Assembly: GCA_937944245.1 (NCBI GenBank)
Contig: CALDYY010000062.1
Coordinates: forward strand, 1-42,212
Direction: 5' to 3'
Source of the DNA: an uncultured Saprospiraceae bacterium
GTDB lineage: Bacteria; Bacteroidota; Bacteroidia; Chitinophagales; Saprospiraceae
DNA: 42,212 nucleotides
The position numbers were made by a program, and so were the translations under genes. This document shows, one piece after another, positions 16,909-24,640 of the stretch. Each line of letters begins with the position of its first letter. The first letter of the stretch is position 1. Under the pieces are notes generated by a model. The model saw only the letters and a program-made list of their open reading frames with translations. It did not search any database and had not been told where the DNA came from.

Positions 16909-17721
16909 ATGAGTCGTTACCTATTACTGCAAATCCTATTTTTGCTAATTACTGCTGTCGCTAATAGTCAAACAGAAAAAAGTATTTGTAAATCGGAATC
17001 AAACATTTCTGCACTGCCACAGCGTAGGGTGTTGCCTTACTCACCTGTTCGAGAAGCTGATATACTTTGGGAAAAAAAGGTATGGCAAGTGATTGATACG
17101 CGCGAAAAGATGAATCACATCTTTAATTATGCGGAATTGCCTTTTTTTGAGCTTCTTGGTAAAGCAATAGTAGCTGGAGAAATCACAGCCTATGAGGATG
17201 AGCAATTCACGATACCTATTGATAAAGAGGAAATAAAAGAACGACTTTTTAGGTCAGATACTTTTGAAATTACTGACCCTGTGACCTATGAAATTAAAAT
17301 TCAAGTCATAGGTAATCATGTTGACCACAGCGAGATAGTGCGCTATCGCATAAAAGAGGTTTGGTTCTTTGATACCCGCACTTCTACCATGCGTGTGCGA
17401 ATACTTGGCATTGCACCTATTCGCGCTGTTCATAGAGAAAACAATGTTTTGATTTACGAAACGCCTTTGTTTTGGATTTATTACCCCGATTGTCGTTCCG
17501 TGTTGGCGCAACACTTAGTTTACAACGAAAAAAATGATAAAGGCGTATTGAGTTGGGAGGATTTATTAGAGATGCGTATGTTCTCCAGCTATATTTATAA
17601 ATCTACTAATGTTAAGTCCGAACGTTTGCAAGATACTTTTTCTGGTGTAGAATTGCTGGCAGAATCAGAAAAAATTAAGCAAAGTATTTTCAATTTTGAG
17701 CAGGATTTATGGTCTTACTAA
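16909..17721 (+). CDS. GldN/PorN-family type IX secretion component (orphan)
   Basis: 270 residues. Signal peptide MSRYLLLQILFLLITAVANSQ for periplasmic export, then the GldN signature: PVREADILWEKKVWQVIDTREKMNHIF, the central PFFELLGKAIVAGEITAYED region, and the C-terminal VWFFDTRTSTMRVRILGIAPI segment. GldN (PorN) forms the periplasmic ring of the T9SS with GldK (PorK) and works with GldL and GldM. Family members are usually about 290-330 residues and sit in a gldKLMN operon; here neither gldK, gldL nor gldM adjoins, and the neighbours are tatC (divergent) and an exchanger. It may be a GldO-like paralogue, or the operon is dispersed in this genome. Confidence 0.85.
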   Translation: MSRYLLLQILFLLITAVANSQTEKSICKSESNISALPQRRVLPYSPVREADILWEKKVWQVIDTREKMNHIFNYAELPFFELLGKAIVAGEITAYEDEQFTIPIDKEEIKERLFRSDTFEITDPVTYEIKIQVIGNHVDHSEIVRYRIKEVWFFDTRTSTMRVRILGIAPIRAVHRENNVLIYETPLFWIYYPDCRSVLAQHLVYNEKNDKGVLSWEDLLEMRMFSSYIYKSTNVKSERLQDTFSGVELLAESEKIKQSIFNFEQDLWSY

Positions 17722-17807
17722 CCGCAAAAATGAATATTTAGCTTTTTTTCTTGTAACCAATCAATAGCAAATTACTAGCTTGCGCCGCCAAACATAAACA
17801 CAGGTGT

Positions 17808-18746
17808 ATGCTAATAGAGCTATTGTTGTATTCAGGGATATTAATAGTAAGTATTTTGAGTTTACTAAAAGGTTCTGACTGGTTCGTCAATGCAGGGGAG
17901 GCAATTGGAATTTCTTTTGGTGTCCCGTCCTTTGTTATCGGCGTAACAATTATTGCATTTGGTACTTCTTTGCCAGAGCTTGCCTCCTCCATTGCAGCAG
18001 TAAATGCAGGTGAGCCAGGTATCGTAGTAGGTAACGTAGTAGGGTCTAATATTACTAATATTGCACTGATACTTGGTATCGTTGCGATTATTGGAGGCGC
18101 GATTGTTTTTGAAAAGGAAATTCGACATATTGATATCCCAATCCTTTTGGGGGCTTCTTTTATGCTTTGGTTCGTTGCCAGAGACCAAGAGATAAGCATA
18201 GCAGATGCTATTATTTTGCTACTTGGATTGTTCATCTTTCTTGCATACTCCTTTGGGGGATCAAATACAGAAGATTTAGTGGATGTTCCCAAAGCAAAAT
18301 GGAGTTATTATGGCTTATTGGTGCTGGGAATAGTAGCCATCTACTTTGGAGCGGAGTGGACAATTCTCGCCATTGAAAAATTGTCTGCCATTGCCAAGAT
18401 AAACCCTGATATTATCGCGCTTTCAATTGTTGCGCTTGGAACGTCCCTGCCCGAGTTAATTGTTAGCGTCACCGCAGCAAGAACAGGACGTACAGAAATT
18501 GCAGTAGGCAATGTTATTGGGTCTAACATTTTCAATATCTATGCAGTAATGAGCATACCTCGCTTTTTTGGTACTATTACCATTAGTCAAGATAATCTTG
18601 ATTTTAGCATACCATTTATGCTGTTTATAACCCTTTTGCTAGCGTTCATGTGCATTCCAAAGAAAATTAGTAGCTGGGAAGGTTGGTTATTACTATTATC
18701 TTACGGATTCTTTATTGCGGAATTAACGAAGGATGTTTTTAATTGA
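17808..18746 (+). CDS. Calcium/sodium antiporter, YrbG-like (CaCA family)
   Basis: 312 residues, ten hydrophobic segments. The two alpha repeats are plain: first half KGSDWFVNAGEAIG then IAFGTSLPELASSI and GNVVGSNITNIAL; second half GAEWTILAIEKL then VALGTSLPELIVSV and GNVIGSNIFNIY. The conserved GTSLPE and GSN motifs supply ion-binding residues. Inner-membrane exchange of Na+ (or K+/H+) against Ca2+. Length and motif spacing are those of the bacterial YrbG/CaxA branch. It is convergent with cysM; a hairpin at 18767-18798 lies between. Confidence 0.93.
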   Translation: MLIELLLYSGILIVSILSLLKGSDWFVNAGEAIGISFGVPSFVIGVTIIAFGTSLPELASSIAAVNAGEPGIVVGNVVGSNITNIALILGIVAIIGGAIVFEKEIRHIDIPILLGASFMLWFVARDQEISIADAIILLLGLFIFLAYSFGGSNTEDLVDVPKAKWSYYGLLVLGIVAIYFGAEWTILAIEKLSAIAKINPDIIALSIVALGTSLPELIVSVTAARTGRTEIAVGNVIGSNIFNIYAVMSIPRFFGTITISQDNLDFSIPFMLFITLLLAFMCIPKKISSWEGWLLLLSYGFFIAELTKDVFN

Positions 18747-18766
18747 GTTAAAATGTTCTTTAATGA

Positions 18767-18798
18767 ACTATTCGCAAAACTTTAGTGCTGCGAATAGT
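18767..18798. terminator. Hairpin between convergent exchanger and cysM genes
   Basis: ACTATTCGC (18767-18775) and GCGAATAGT (18790-18798) form a perfect 9-bp stem with a 14-base loop, in the 62-base gap between two convergent genes. No strong T run on either strand, so it is a candidate bidirectional terminator only. Confidence 0.5.
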
Positions 18799-18808
18799 CC
18801 AGCAGACG

Positions 18809-19693
18809 CTACTCAAAAATACCCGAACTCAAATAGCGGTCGCCTCTATCGCAAATAATACAGACAATAATGCCTGTTTCGATAGTCGCTGCTAATTGCG
18901 CTGCTGCAAAAGATGAACCACCACTACTGATGCCCGCAAAAACACTTTCTTCCTTTGCCAAACGCTTCATCATGCTCACTGCCTCTAGTTGAGAAACATC
19001 AATAATATGATCCACTCGATTCGCTTCGTAAATCTCTGGTAAAAATTCAGGCGACCAACGGCGAATGCCTGGAATACGACTACCTTCTTTGGGCTGAACA
19101 CCTACGATTTGTACTTTTTCGTTTTTTTCTTTCAAGTAGCGAGAAACCCCCATAATCGTTCCCGTGGTGCCCATAGAAGCCACAAAATGGGTGATAGTGC
19201 CTTTTGTATCGCGCCAAATTTCGGGAGCAGTCGTTTGATAATGCATTTTCCAGTTGTCTGGATTGGCAAATTGGTTCAGCATATAATATCCTCCTTGCTG
19301 TACCAGCATTTCGGCGTATTCTCTAGAGTATTCAATCGTTTTAGCAGCAGGCGTTAAGATGACCTCTGCTCCATGCGCTTGCATGGTTTGGATACGCTCT
19401 TTGGTCGAATCCTCAGGCATGATGAGCGTAATATCCAAATTAAATTGCCGAGCAATCATAGCAAGGGCAATCCCTGTGTTGCCGCTAGTAGCTTCCACTA
19501 AACGCATACTTGGCAAAATGTCCCCTCTATCTAATGCACCTTTTATCATACCATAGGCAGCTCGGTCTTTAACACTTCCTCCTGGATTTTGCCCCTCTAA
19601 TTTACCGTAAATCTTGACGTTAGGATTATCGTGAATATGCTTTAGTTCAACTAGAGGCGTGTTGCCAATTAAACTTAATATACTATTGTTCAT
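18809..19693 (-). CDS. cysM: Cysteine synthase, CysM-type
   Basis: 294 residues. Pyridoxal phosphate enzyme making cysteine from O-acetylserine and sulfide (CysM types may also use thiosulfate). The PLP lysine is Lys42 in GGSVKDRAA; the phosphate-cradle loop is EATSGNTGIALAM; the glycine-rich GTTGTIMGVSRYL is conserved. The length of about 294 and the GGSVKDRAA form fit CysM rather than CysK. The partner serine acetyltransferase is 4 kb away on the same strand, beyond a T9SS cargo gene. A promoter-like TTTG-N16-TATATTTA precedes the start. Confidence 0.94.
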   Translation of the reverse strand: MNNSILSLIGNTPLVELKHIHDNPNVKIYGKLEGQNPGGSVKDRAAYGMIKGALDRGDILPSMRLVEATSGNTGIALAMIARQFNLDITLIMPEDSTKERIQTMQAHGAEVILTPAAKTIEYSREYAEMLVQQGGYYMLNQFANPDNWKMHYQTTAPEIWRDTKGTITHFVASMGTTGTIMGVSRYLKEKNEKVQIVGVQPKEGSRIPGIRRWSPEFLPEIYEANRVDHIIDVSQLEAVSMMKRLAKEESVFAGISSGGSSFAAAQLAATIETGIIVCIICDRGDRYLSSGIFE

Positions 19694-19715
19694 CTTCGTT
19701 AATGTTAAGATAGAG

Positions 19716-19743
19716 TAAATATATCGAAATTATGTAACCCAAA
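19716..19743 (-). promoter_or_regulatory. Putative cysM promoter
   Basis: On the minus strand TTTG (19743-19740), 16 bases, TATATTTA (19723-19716): a match to the Bacteroidota -33/-7 type with a slightly short spacer. The -7 box ends 22 bases before the ATG. Confidence 0.4.
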
Positions 19744-19852
19744 AGGCATTCTAACGATAAACAAATAAAAAACATAAAAAGTAGAGTGCTAAAAGTAAAA
19801 GATTGTCCTTTGGAAAGAAAAATATAGATGCTAGTTTTGATTTTTAGAAGCG

Positions 19853-19880
19853 TTTGGATAAAGTGAAAAAAGTATATTTC
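19853..19880 (+). promoter_or_regulatory. Putative promoter of the T9SS cargo gene, close to its ATG
   Basis: TTTG (19853-19856), 16 bases, TATATTTC (19873-19880): the same architecture as the cysM promoter on the other strand. The ATG at 19883 begins two bases after the box, where transcription is expected to start, so the message would have almost no leader. Confidence 0.35.
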
Positions 19881-19882
19881 CC

Positions 19883-22800
19883 ATGCAAAGAATATTGCTC
19901 GTTGTTATTTTCTTGATTTGTGGTATCGCGCTACATAGCCAAAACTGCTTGGGAACAAATTTATTTCCTTACGGAGATTTTGGCTCAGGTGTTCCCAATA
20001 TCGCCCCCAAACCCGACTGGTATCCGCAAAATTTGTTGCGTTACGTCGCCACTCCACCACCCGATGGCGAGGGAGAAGGTGAGTACACGATTACCAATAG
20101 AATAATGCCTATCCCTTGGGGACGCCATGCTGCCCTTTTTTGGATTGATATTCGCGACAGTAGCCCTGACCCAAATGGCTATATGATGGTCATAGATGCT
20201 AAAAATGCACAAAATGCAGCGACTCCTATCTGGCGAGAAGAAATTGAACTTTGTGGGAATGCTACTTATGAATTTTCGGTGGATGTACTAAATGTGTTTA
20301 ACCCAACGCTCAATGCTCCTACTATCTATGAACCCAATTTAAGTCTTCGCTTGAACGGTGTAGTGTTAGAAAACTATAATGGTGGCGTCATTCCAAGAGA
20401 TGGGCGTTGGCATACTTATCGAACAACCATTAATATTCCCGACGGTGCTGGTACTTACGTGCTTGACCTCTTGCACAAAAGCGAAAATAATGGATTAAAA
20501 CTTTTTGGCGGTGATTTTGCGATTGATAATATCAGTTTAAGAAGGTGTGAACCAATCATTACAATTCCAAATAATATAGATGTTTGTTCTTCTGCACCAT
20601 TTACAATTAATCCAGTAATAACCAATCTTAATTTTCCTAACCCTGTTTACCAATGGCAACAAAGTAATGATAATGGCTTAACTTGGCAAAACATAGCGGG
20701 AGCAAGTACAACGCAACTTACCATCAATACCCCGCAACAAGCCGTACAATATCGTTTGGTTGTGGCAGAGCGAGCGGCACTTCTTAATTTCTCAGCTTGT
20801 CAAGTGCGTTCCAATATCGCTACGCTCAATGTTAGAGCATCTACGTCAACCATCGAACGGGCTATTTGTGCGGGCAGGCAAATTGAAATTGAAGGTAATG
20901 CTTTTAATCAAGCAGGGACTTACACCGTAAGAGCTACTAATAAAGTAGGTTGTGATAGTTTAATTATACTCAATTTAGCTGTTCTTCCAGATGCTAGTAC
21001 CTCGCTAAATCAATTTATTTGCAATGGTGAAACATTTGATTTTTTCGGTCAAAAATTGACTACTGCGGGTTCTTATCAAATGACCCTTGCAGCTCAAAAC
21101 GGCTGCGATAGTATCATCACGTTGAACTTGAATCTTCGTCCAACCATCGAAATCAACCAAACTGCCTCTATTTGCGAAGGCGAAAGCTACTCCTTTGAAG
21201 GGCGAACGCTCACGCAATCAGGCACTTACCAAGCAGCGTACAAAACCATTTCAGGTTGTGATAGTCTTATTAAATTGACGCTCAATGTATTGCAGCACAG
21301 CAGTAATATGCGAACGATTGAACTTTGCGCTGGCGAAACTTTTGAAGGGAATGTTTATACGGCTAATCAAACTTTTCAAACTAAGCTAGTCAATGCGGTG
21401 GGTTGTGATAGTTTATTGACTACAAATATTGTGGTTCGACCGATTTACGAAAATGTGGTCAATTTGGAACTGTGCGAAAATAGTGCTTTTCAAGGGCAAA
21501 CCATTACCAATGATGTGCGCATTACGAACCGACGAACGAGTATTTTTGGATGCGACAGCATTACGCACTTTGATATTCGGGTGCTTCGTCCAGTGCGCGT
21601 GGAGCTAGAGCGACAAATTTGTATTGGCGAATCGTTTATATTTGCTGGTCAAGCCAGACAAACGGCTGGTCAATATACCGAAGTGTTGACGGGTTCAAAT
21701 GGTTGCGATAGCGTAACAGTGTTGAATTTGCAGGTCTTACAAAGTATCGAAATCAACCAAACTACCTCCATTTGCGAAGGCGAAAGCTACTCCTTTGAAG
21801 GACGAACGCTTACACAATCAGGCACTTACCAAGCAGCGTACCAAACCATTTCAGGTTGTGATAGCCTTATTAATCTGACGCTCAATGTATTGCAGCACAG
21901 CAGTAATATGCGAACGATTGAACTTTGCGCTGGCGAAACTTTTGAAGGCAACATTTACACCACTAATCAAACTTTTCAAACTAAGCTAGTCAATGCGGTG
22001 GGTTGTGATAGTTTGCTGACTACAAATATTATCGTTCGACCGATTTATGAAAATGTAATCAATTTGGAACTGTGTGAAAACAGCACTTTTCAAAGGCAAA
22101 CCATTACCAATGATGTGCGCATTACGAACCGACAAACGAGTATTTTTGGATGCGATAGCATTACGCACTTTGATATTCGGGTGCTTCGTCCAGTGCGCGT
22201 AGAGCTAGAGCGGCAAATTTGTATTGGCGAATCGTTTATGTTTGCCGGCGAAGCCAGACAAATGGCTGGTCAATACACCGAAGTGTTGACGGGTTCAAAT
22301 GGTTGCGATAGCGTAACGGTGTTGAATTTGAAGGTCTTGACCGTTGTACTCAACTATTTTACCGCTACCATTTGTGAAGAGGAAACTTACATTTTTGGCA
22401 ATAGAACATTAACCAGTTCTGGGATTTTTGTGGATACACTCAAATCCATCAATGGCTGTGATAGCATTGTTAATCTCAATTTACAGGTATTGCGTAAATC
22501 CTTTTCTTCCGTTGATGTTCAACTTTGTGCAGGCGAAACCTATCGGGGACAAATATTTACCAGCAATACGGTACTGACAGATATACTTCAGAATGCCGTA
22601 GGTTGCGATAGTATTGTCACAACTACTATTTTGGTTAATCCTATTTATACGCCAACGGTTGCAATAGCTTTGTGCAAGGGTGACTTTTTCCAAAATCAAA
22701 ATATTCAAAAGGATACGTCTATAACGATTACTTACGCTACGGTCAACGGCTGCGATAGCATTGTTACTTATCAAATTGTAGTGGAGGACTTATCCAGTTT

Positions 22801-23746
22801 TAAAATAGCGGGTAACACTTCGGTTTGTCCAGAGGAAACGGCTATACTTTCTGCGGGCAACTTTGCACTTTACGAGTGGTCAAATGGGGCATCTACGGCT
22901 ACTATTGAAGCTAACGAAGTAGGCTGGTATGGGGTTTCCGTTACTTCAGCTTTAGGTTGTGTTGCTTCAGATAGTATTTTTGTTGCAGCCACTGCATTAA
23001 CAGCTCAGTTAGAAAGCACTTCGCCAAGATGCTTTGGCGAGAAAAACGGTAGCATCCAAATTGTTAATCCACAAGGCGGAACAGCACCTTATCAATATAC
23101 CTTAAACGAAAAAATACAAAACACACCCATTTTCAATAATCTTGAAGCGGGTAATTACAATATTTCCATTTTAGATGCTGCTGGTTGTGTACTTAATTTA
23201 GCGTATGAATTGACGCAACCCGATTTATTGAAAGTGGACTTAGGGGAAGGCGTAATACTTGCGTTAGGTGAAGTCATCGAATTGACACCACTGGTTAATA
23301 GAGCAGTTGATTTTAGATGGTCACCCGCTGAAGCATTAAGTTGTTTAACTTGTCCGAATCCTACCTTTGTTGCCTTGACCACCACCAATGTTTTTCTCGA
23401 AGTAACAGACGAACAAGGCTGTCAGGCTAAGGCAGACGTTGTGCTTAGAGTGGGTAAATATCGCTTATACACGCCTAATGTATTTTCGCCCAATGGCGAT
23501 AGCAATAATGACACCTTCAAAATTTTTTCTGGCAGTGGAGTGGCAGGAGTAGATTATCTCAAAATTTACGATTGTTGGGGAAGTTTAATCTTTGAGCAAA
23601 TTAACCCCGAACTCAACGCATTAGAATGGGATGGCAAGTTCAAAAATCAATTATTGAGTGCGGGCAATTATTCATGGGTACTAAGTATTCGATTGGTGAA
23701 TGGGCGAAGAGAGCTATTAACGGGTGAAGTTTTATTAATACCTTAA
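19883..23746 (+). CDS. T9SS type B secreted protein with 13 GCDS modules
   Basis: 1287 residues. Signal peptide MQRILLVVIFLICGIALHSQ; a beta-sandwich carbohydrate-binding-like N-terminal domain (about 20-225); an Ig-like domain (about 230-320); thirteen modules of about 50 residues, each with a leading Cys in C-x-G-E or similar and a GCDS motif near the end (about 325-960); a SprB-like repeat (about 1025-1110, CFGEKNGSIQIVNPQGGTAPYQYT); a PKD-like stretch; and the gliding-type C-terminal domain (about 1195-1287, YTPNVFSPNGDSNNDTFKIF ... WDGKFKNQLLSAGNYSW). It is exported by Sec and then by the T9SS to the surface or medium, probably as an adhesin. Modules 3-6 and 7-10 are a recent 600-bp duplication. 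No catalytic domain is seen. Confidence 0.93.
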   Translation: MQRILLVVIFLICGIALHSQNCLGTNLFPYGDFGSGVPNIAPKPDWYPQNLLRYVATPPPDGEGEGEYTITNRIMPIPWGRHAALFWIDIRDSSPDPNGYMMVIDAKNAQNAATPIWREEIELCGNATYEFSVDVLNVFNPTLNAPTIYEPNLSLRLNGVVLENYNGGVIPRDGRWHTYRTTINIPDGAGTYVLDLLHKSENNGLKLFGGDFAIDNISLRRCEPIITIPNNIDVCSSAPFTINPVITNLNFPNPVYQWQQSNDNGLTWQNIAGASTTQLTINTPQQAVQYRLVVAERAALLNFSACQVRSNIATLNVRASTSTIERAICAGRQIEIEGNAFNQAGTYTVRATNKVGCDSLIILNLAVLPDASTSLNQFICNGETFDFFGQKLTTAGSYQMTLAAQNGCDSIITLNLNLRPTIEINQTASICEGESYSFEGRTLTQSGTYQAAYKTISGCDSLIKLTLNVLQHSSNMRTIELCAGETFEGNVYTANQTFQTKLVNAVGCDSLLTTNIVVRPIYENVVNLELCENSAFQGQTITNDVRITNRRTSIFGCDSITHFDIRVLRPVRVELERQICIGESFIFAGQARQTAGQYTEVLTGSNGCDSVTVLNLQVLQSIEINQTTSICEGESYSFEGRTLTQSGTYQAAYQTISGCDSLINLTLNVLQHSSNMRTIELCAGETFEGNIYTTNQTFQTKLVNAVGCDSLLTTNIIVRPIYENVINLELCENSTFQRQTITNDVRITNRQTSIFGCDSITHFDIRVLRPVRVELERQICIGESFMFAGEARQMAGQYTEVLTGSNGCDSVTVLNLKVLTVVLNYFTATICEEETYIFGNRTLTSSGIFVDTLKSINGCDSIVNLNLQVLRKSFSSVDVQLCAGETYRGQIFTSNTVLTDILQNAVGCDSIVTTTILVNPIYTPTVAIALCKGDFFQNQNIQKDTSITITYATVNGCDSIVTYQIVVEDLSSFKIAGNTSVCPEETAILSAGNFALYEWSNGASTATIEANEVGWYGVSVTSALGCVASDSIFVAATALTAQLESTSPRCFGEKNGSIQIVNPQGGTAPYQYTLNEKIQNTPIFNNLEAGNYNISILDAAGCVLNLAYELTQPDLLKVDLGEGVILALGEVIELTPLVNRAVDFRWSPAEALSCLTCPNPTFVALTTTNVFLEVTDEQGCQAKADVVLRVGKYRLYTPNVFSPNGDSNNDTFKIFSGSGVAGVDYLKIYDCWGSLIFEQINPELNALEWDGKFKNQLLSAGNYSWVLSIRLVNGRRELLTGEVLLIP
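21145..22338 (+). repeat. 600-bp direct tandem duplication inside the cargo gene
   Basis: Bases 21145-21738 repeat at 21745-22338 at an exact offset of 600 bp (200 residues, four GCDS modules). Sampled 60-base rows differ at about three to six positions, roughly 90-95 percent identity, with no indels. Identity is lost abruptly on both sides. Confidence 0.95.
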
Positions 23747-23761
23747 CTCTAATTTTTCATG

Positions 23762-24586
23762 TTAAATCAACAAAATCTCTTCTTTTTGCTGTAAATGCCC
23801 TTTGTAGTAAATTCTGGAATGCGGTGGAACACTTTTAACAATCCACACATTACCACCAATGACGCTATCGTGCCCAATCACTGTTTCGCCTCCTAAGATA
23901 GTTGCTCCAGCATAAATAACTACATTGTCTTCAATAGTCGGATGTCGTTTGGTTTGTACCAAATCCTTGCGCACACTTAATGCACCTAGTGTTACGCCTT
24001 GATAAATCTTTACGTCGTTGCCAATATTGACGGTTTCGCCAATGACTACGCCAGTGCCGTGGTCTATACAAAAACGTTCGCCAATGCTTGCGCTAGGGTG
24101 AATATCAATCCCTGTTTCGCTATGGGCATATTCCGAAAGAATGCGTGGTACAATAGGTACACCTAAGCGATGAAACTGATGAGCCAAACGATGAACTGCA
24201 ATAGCAAAAAATCCGGGATAGGAGCGAATAACCTCCTGAAGGTTAGAGGCTGCTGGGTCGCCTGCGACAATAGCATTGGCATCGTCGAGCAGTTGCTTTC
24301 GGATGTTGGAGAGTTGGTCAAAAAACTTATCTTCTATAATTTCTGGGCTTTCAGGAAGCTGAAATTCAATGGGTTGTAATATTTTTCCCGCCTGAAATCT
24401 AATTTTTTCAAAATCCATTTCTAACTCTCGAAAACTCTTATAGTTTTTTTCAGAAAGTTCTGGAAACATAATTTGGAGCAAGCTAGTAATGAAATGACAT
24501 ACCTCTCTTGGAGAAGGTATGACTTTCGTATTTTGATGTGCTTGGAAAAGTTCTTGCAAAAATTGTTGCTTCATATTGAATGGCAT
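23762..24586 (-). CDS. cysE: Serine O-acetyltransferase
   Basis: 274 residues from the ATG at 24586; ATG at 24574 ([10 protein letters not shown]) is an equally good start four residues in. A helical N-terminal domain (about 1-140) is followed by a left-handed beta-helix of hexapeptide repeats: [46 protein letters not shown], carrying the catalytic Asp-His pair. It acetylates serine with acetyl-CoA, the first step to cysteine. The C-terminus ([23 protein letters not shown]) is short and lacks the usual Ile-terminated inhibitory tail pattern of E. coli CysE, so cysteine feedback cannot be read off. The longer N-terminus fits the Bacteroidota EpsC/CysE type. Confidence 0.92.
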   Translation of the reverse strand: MPFNMKQQFLQELFQAHQNTKVIPSPREVCHFITSLLQIMFPELSEKNYKSFRELEMDFEKIRFQAGKILQPIEFQLPESPEIIEDKFFDQLSNIRKQLLDDANAIVAGDPAASNLQEVIRSYPGFFAIAVHRLAHQFHRLGVPIVPRILSEYAHSETGIDIHPSASIGERFCIDHGTGVVIGETVNIGNDVKIYQGVTLGALSVRKDLVQTKRHPTIEDNVVIYAGATILGGETVIGHDSVIGGNVWIVKSVPPHSRIYYKGHLQQKEEILLI

Positions 24587-24640
24587 TCGCTCATTGATCT
24601 TCTATACTACACTATTTTAAGGACGAATGTTGCATTAGGA

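Noticed and set aside
20850-22800. CRISPR-like repeats
   Set aside because: Repeats are protein-coding modules of about 150 bp with no constant spacers.
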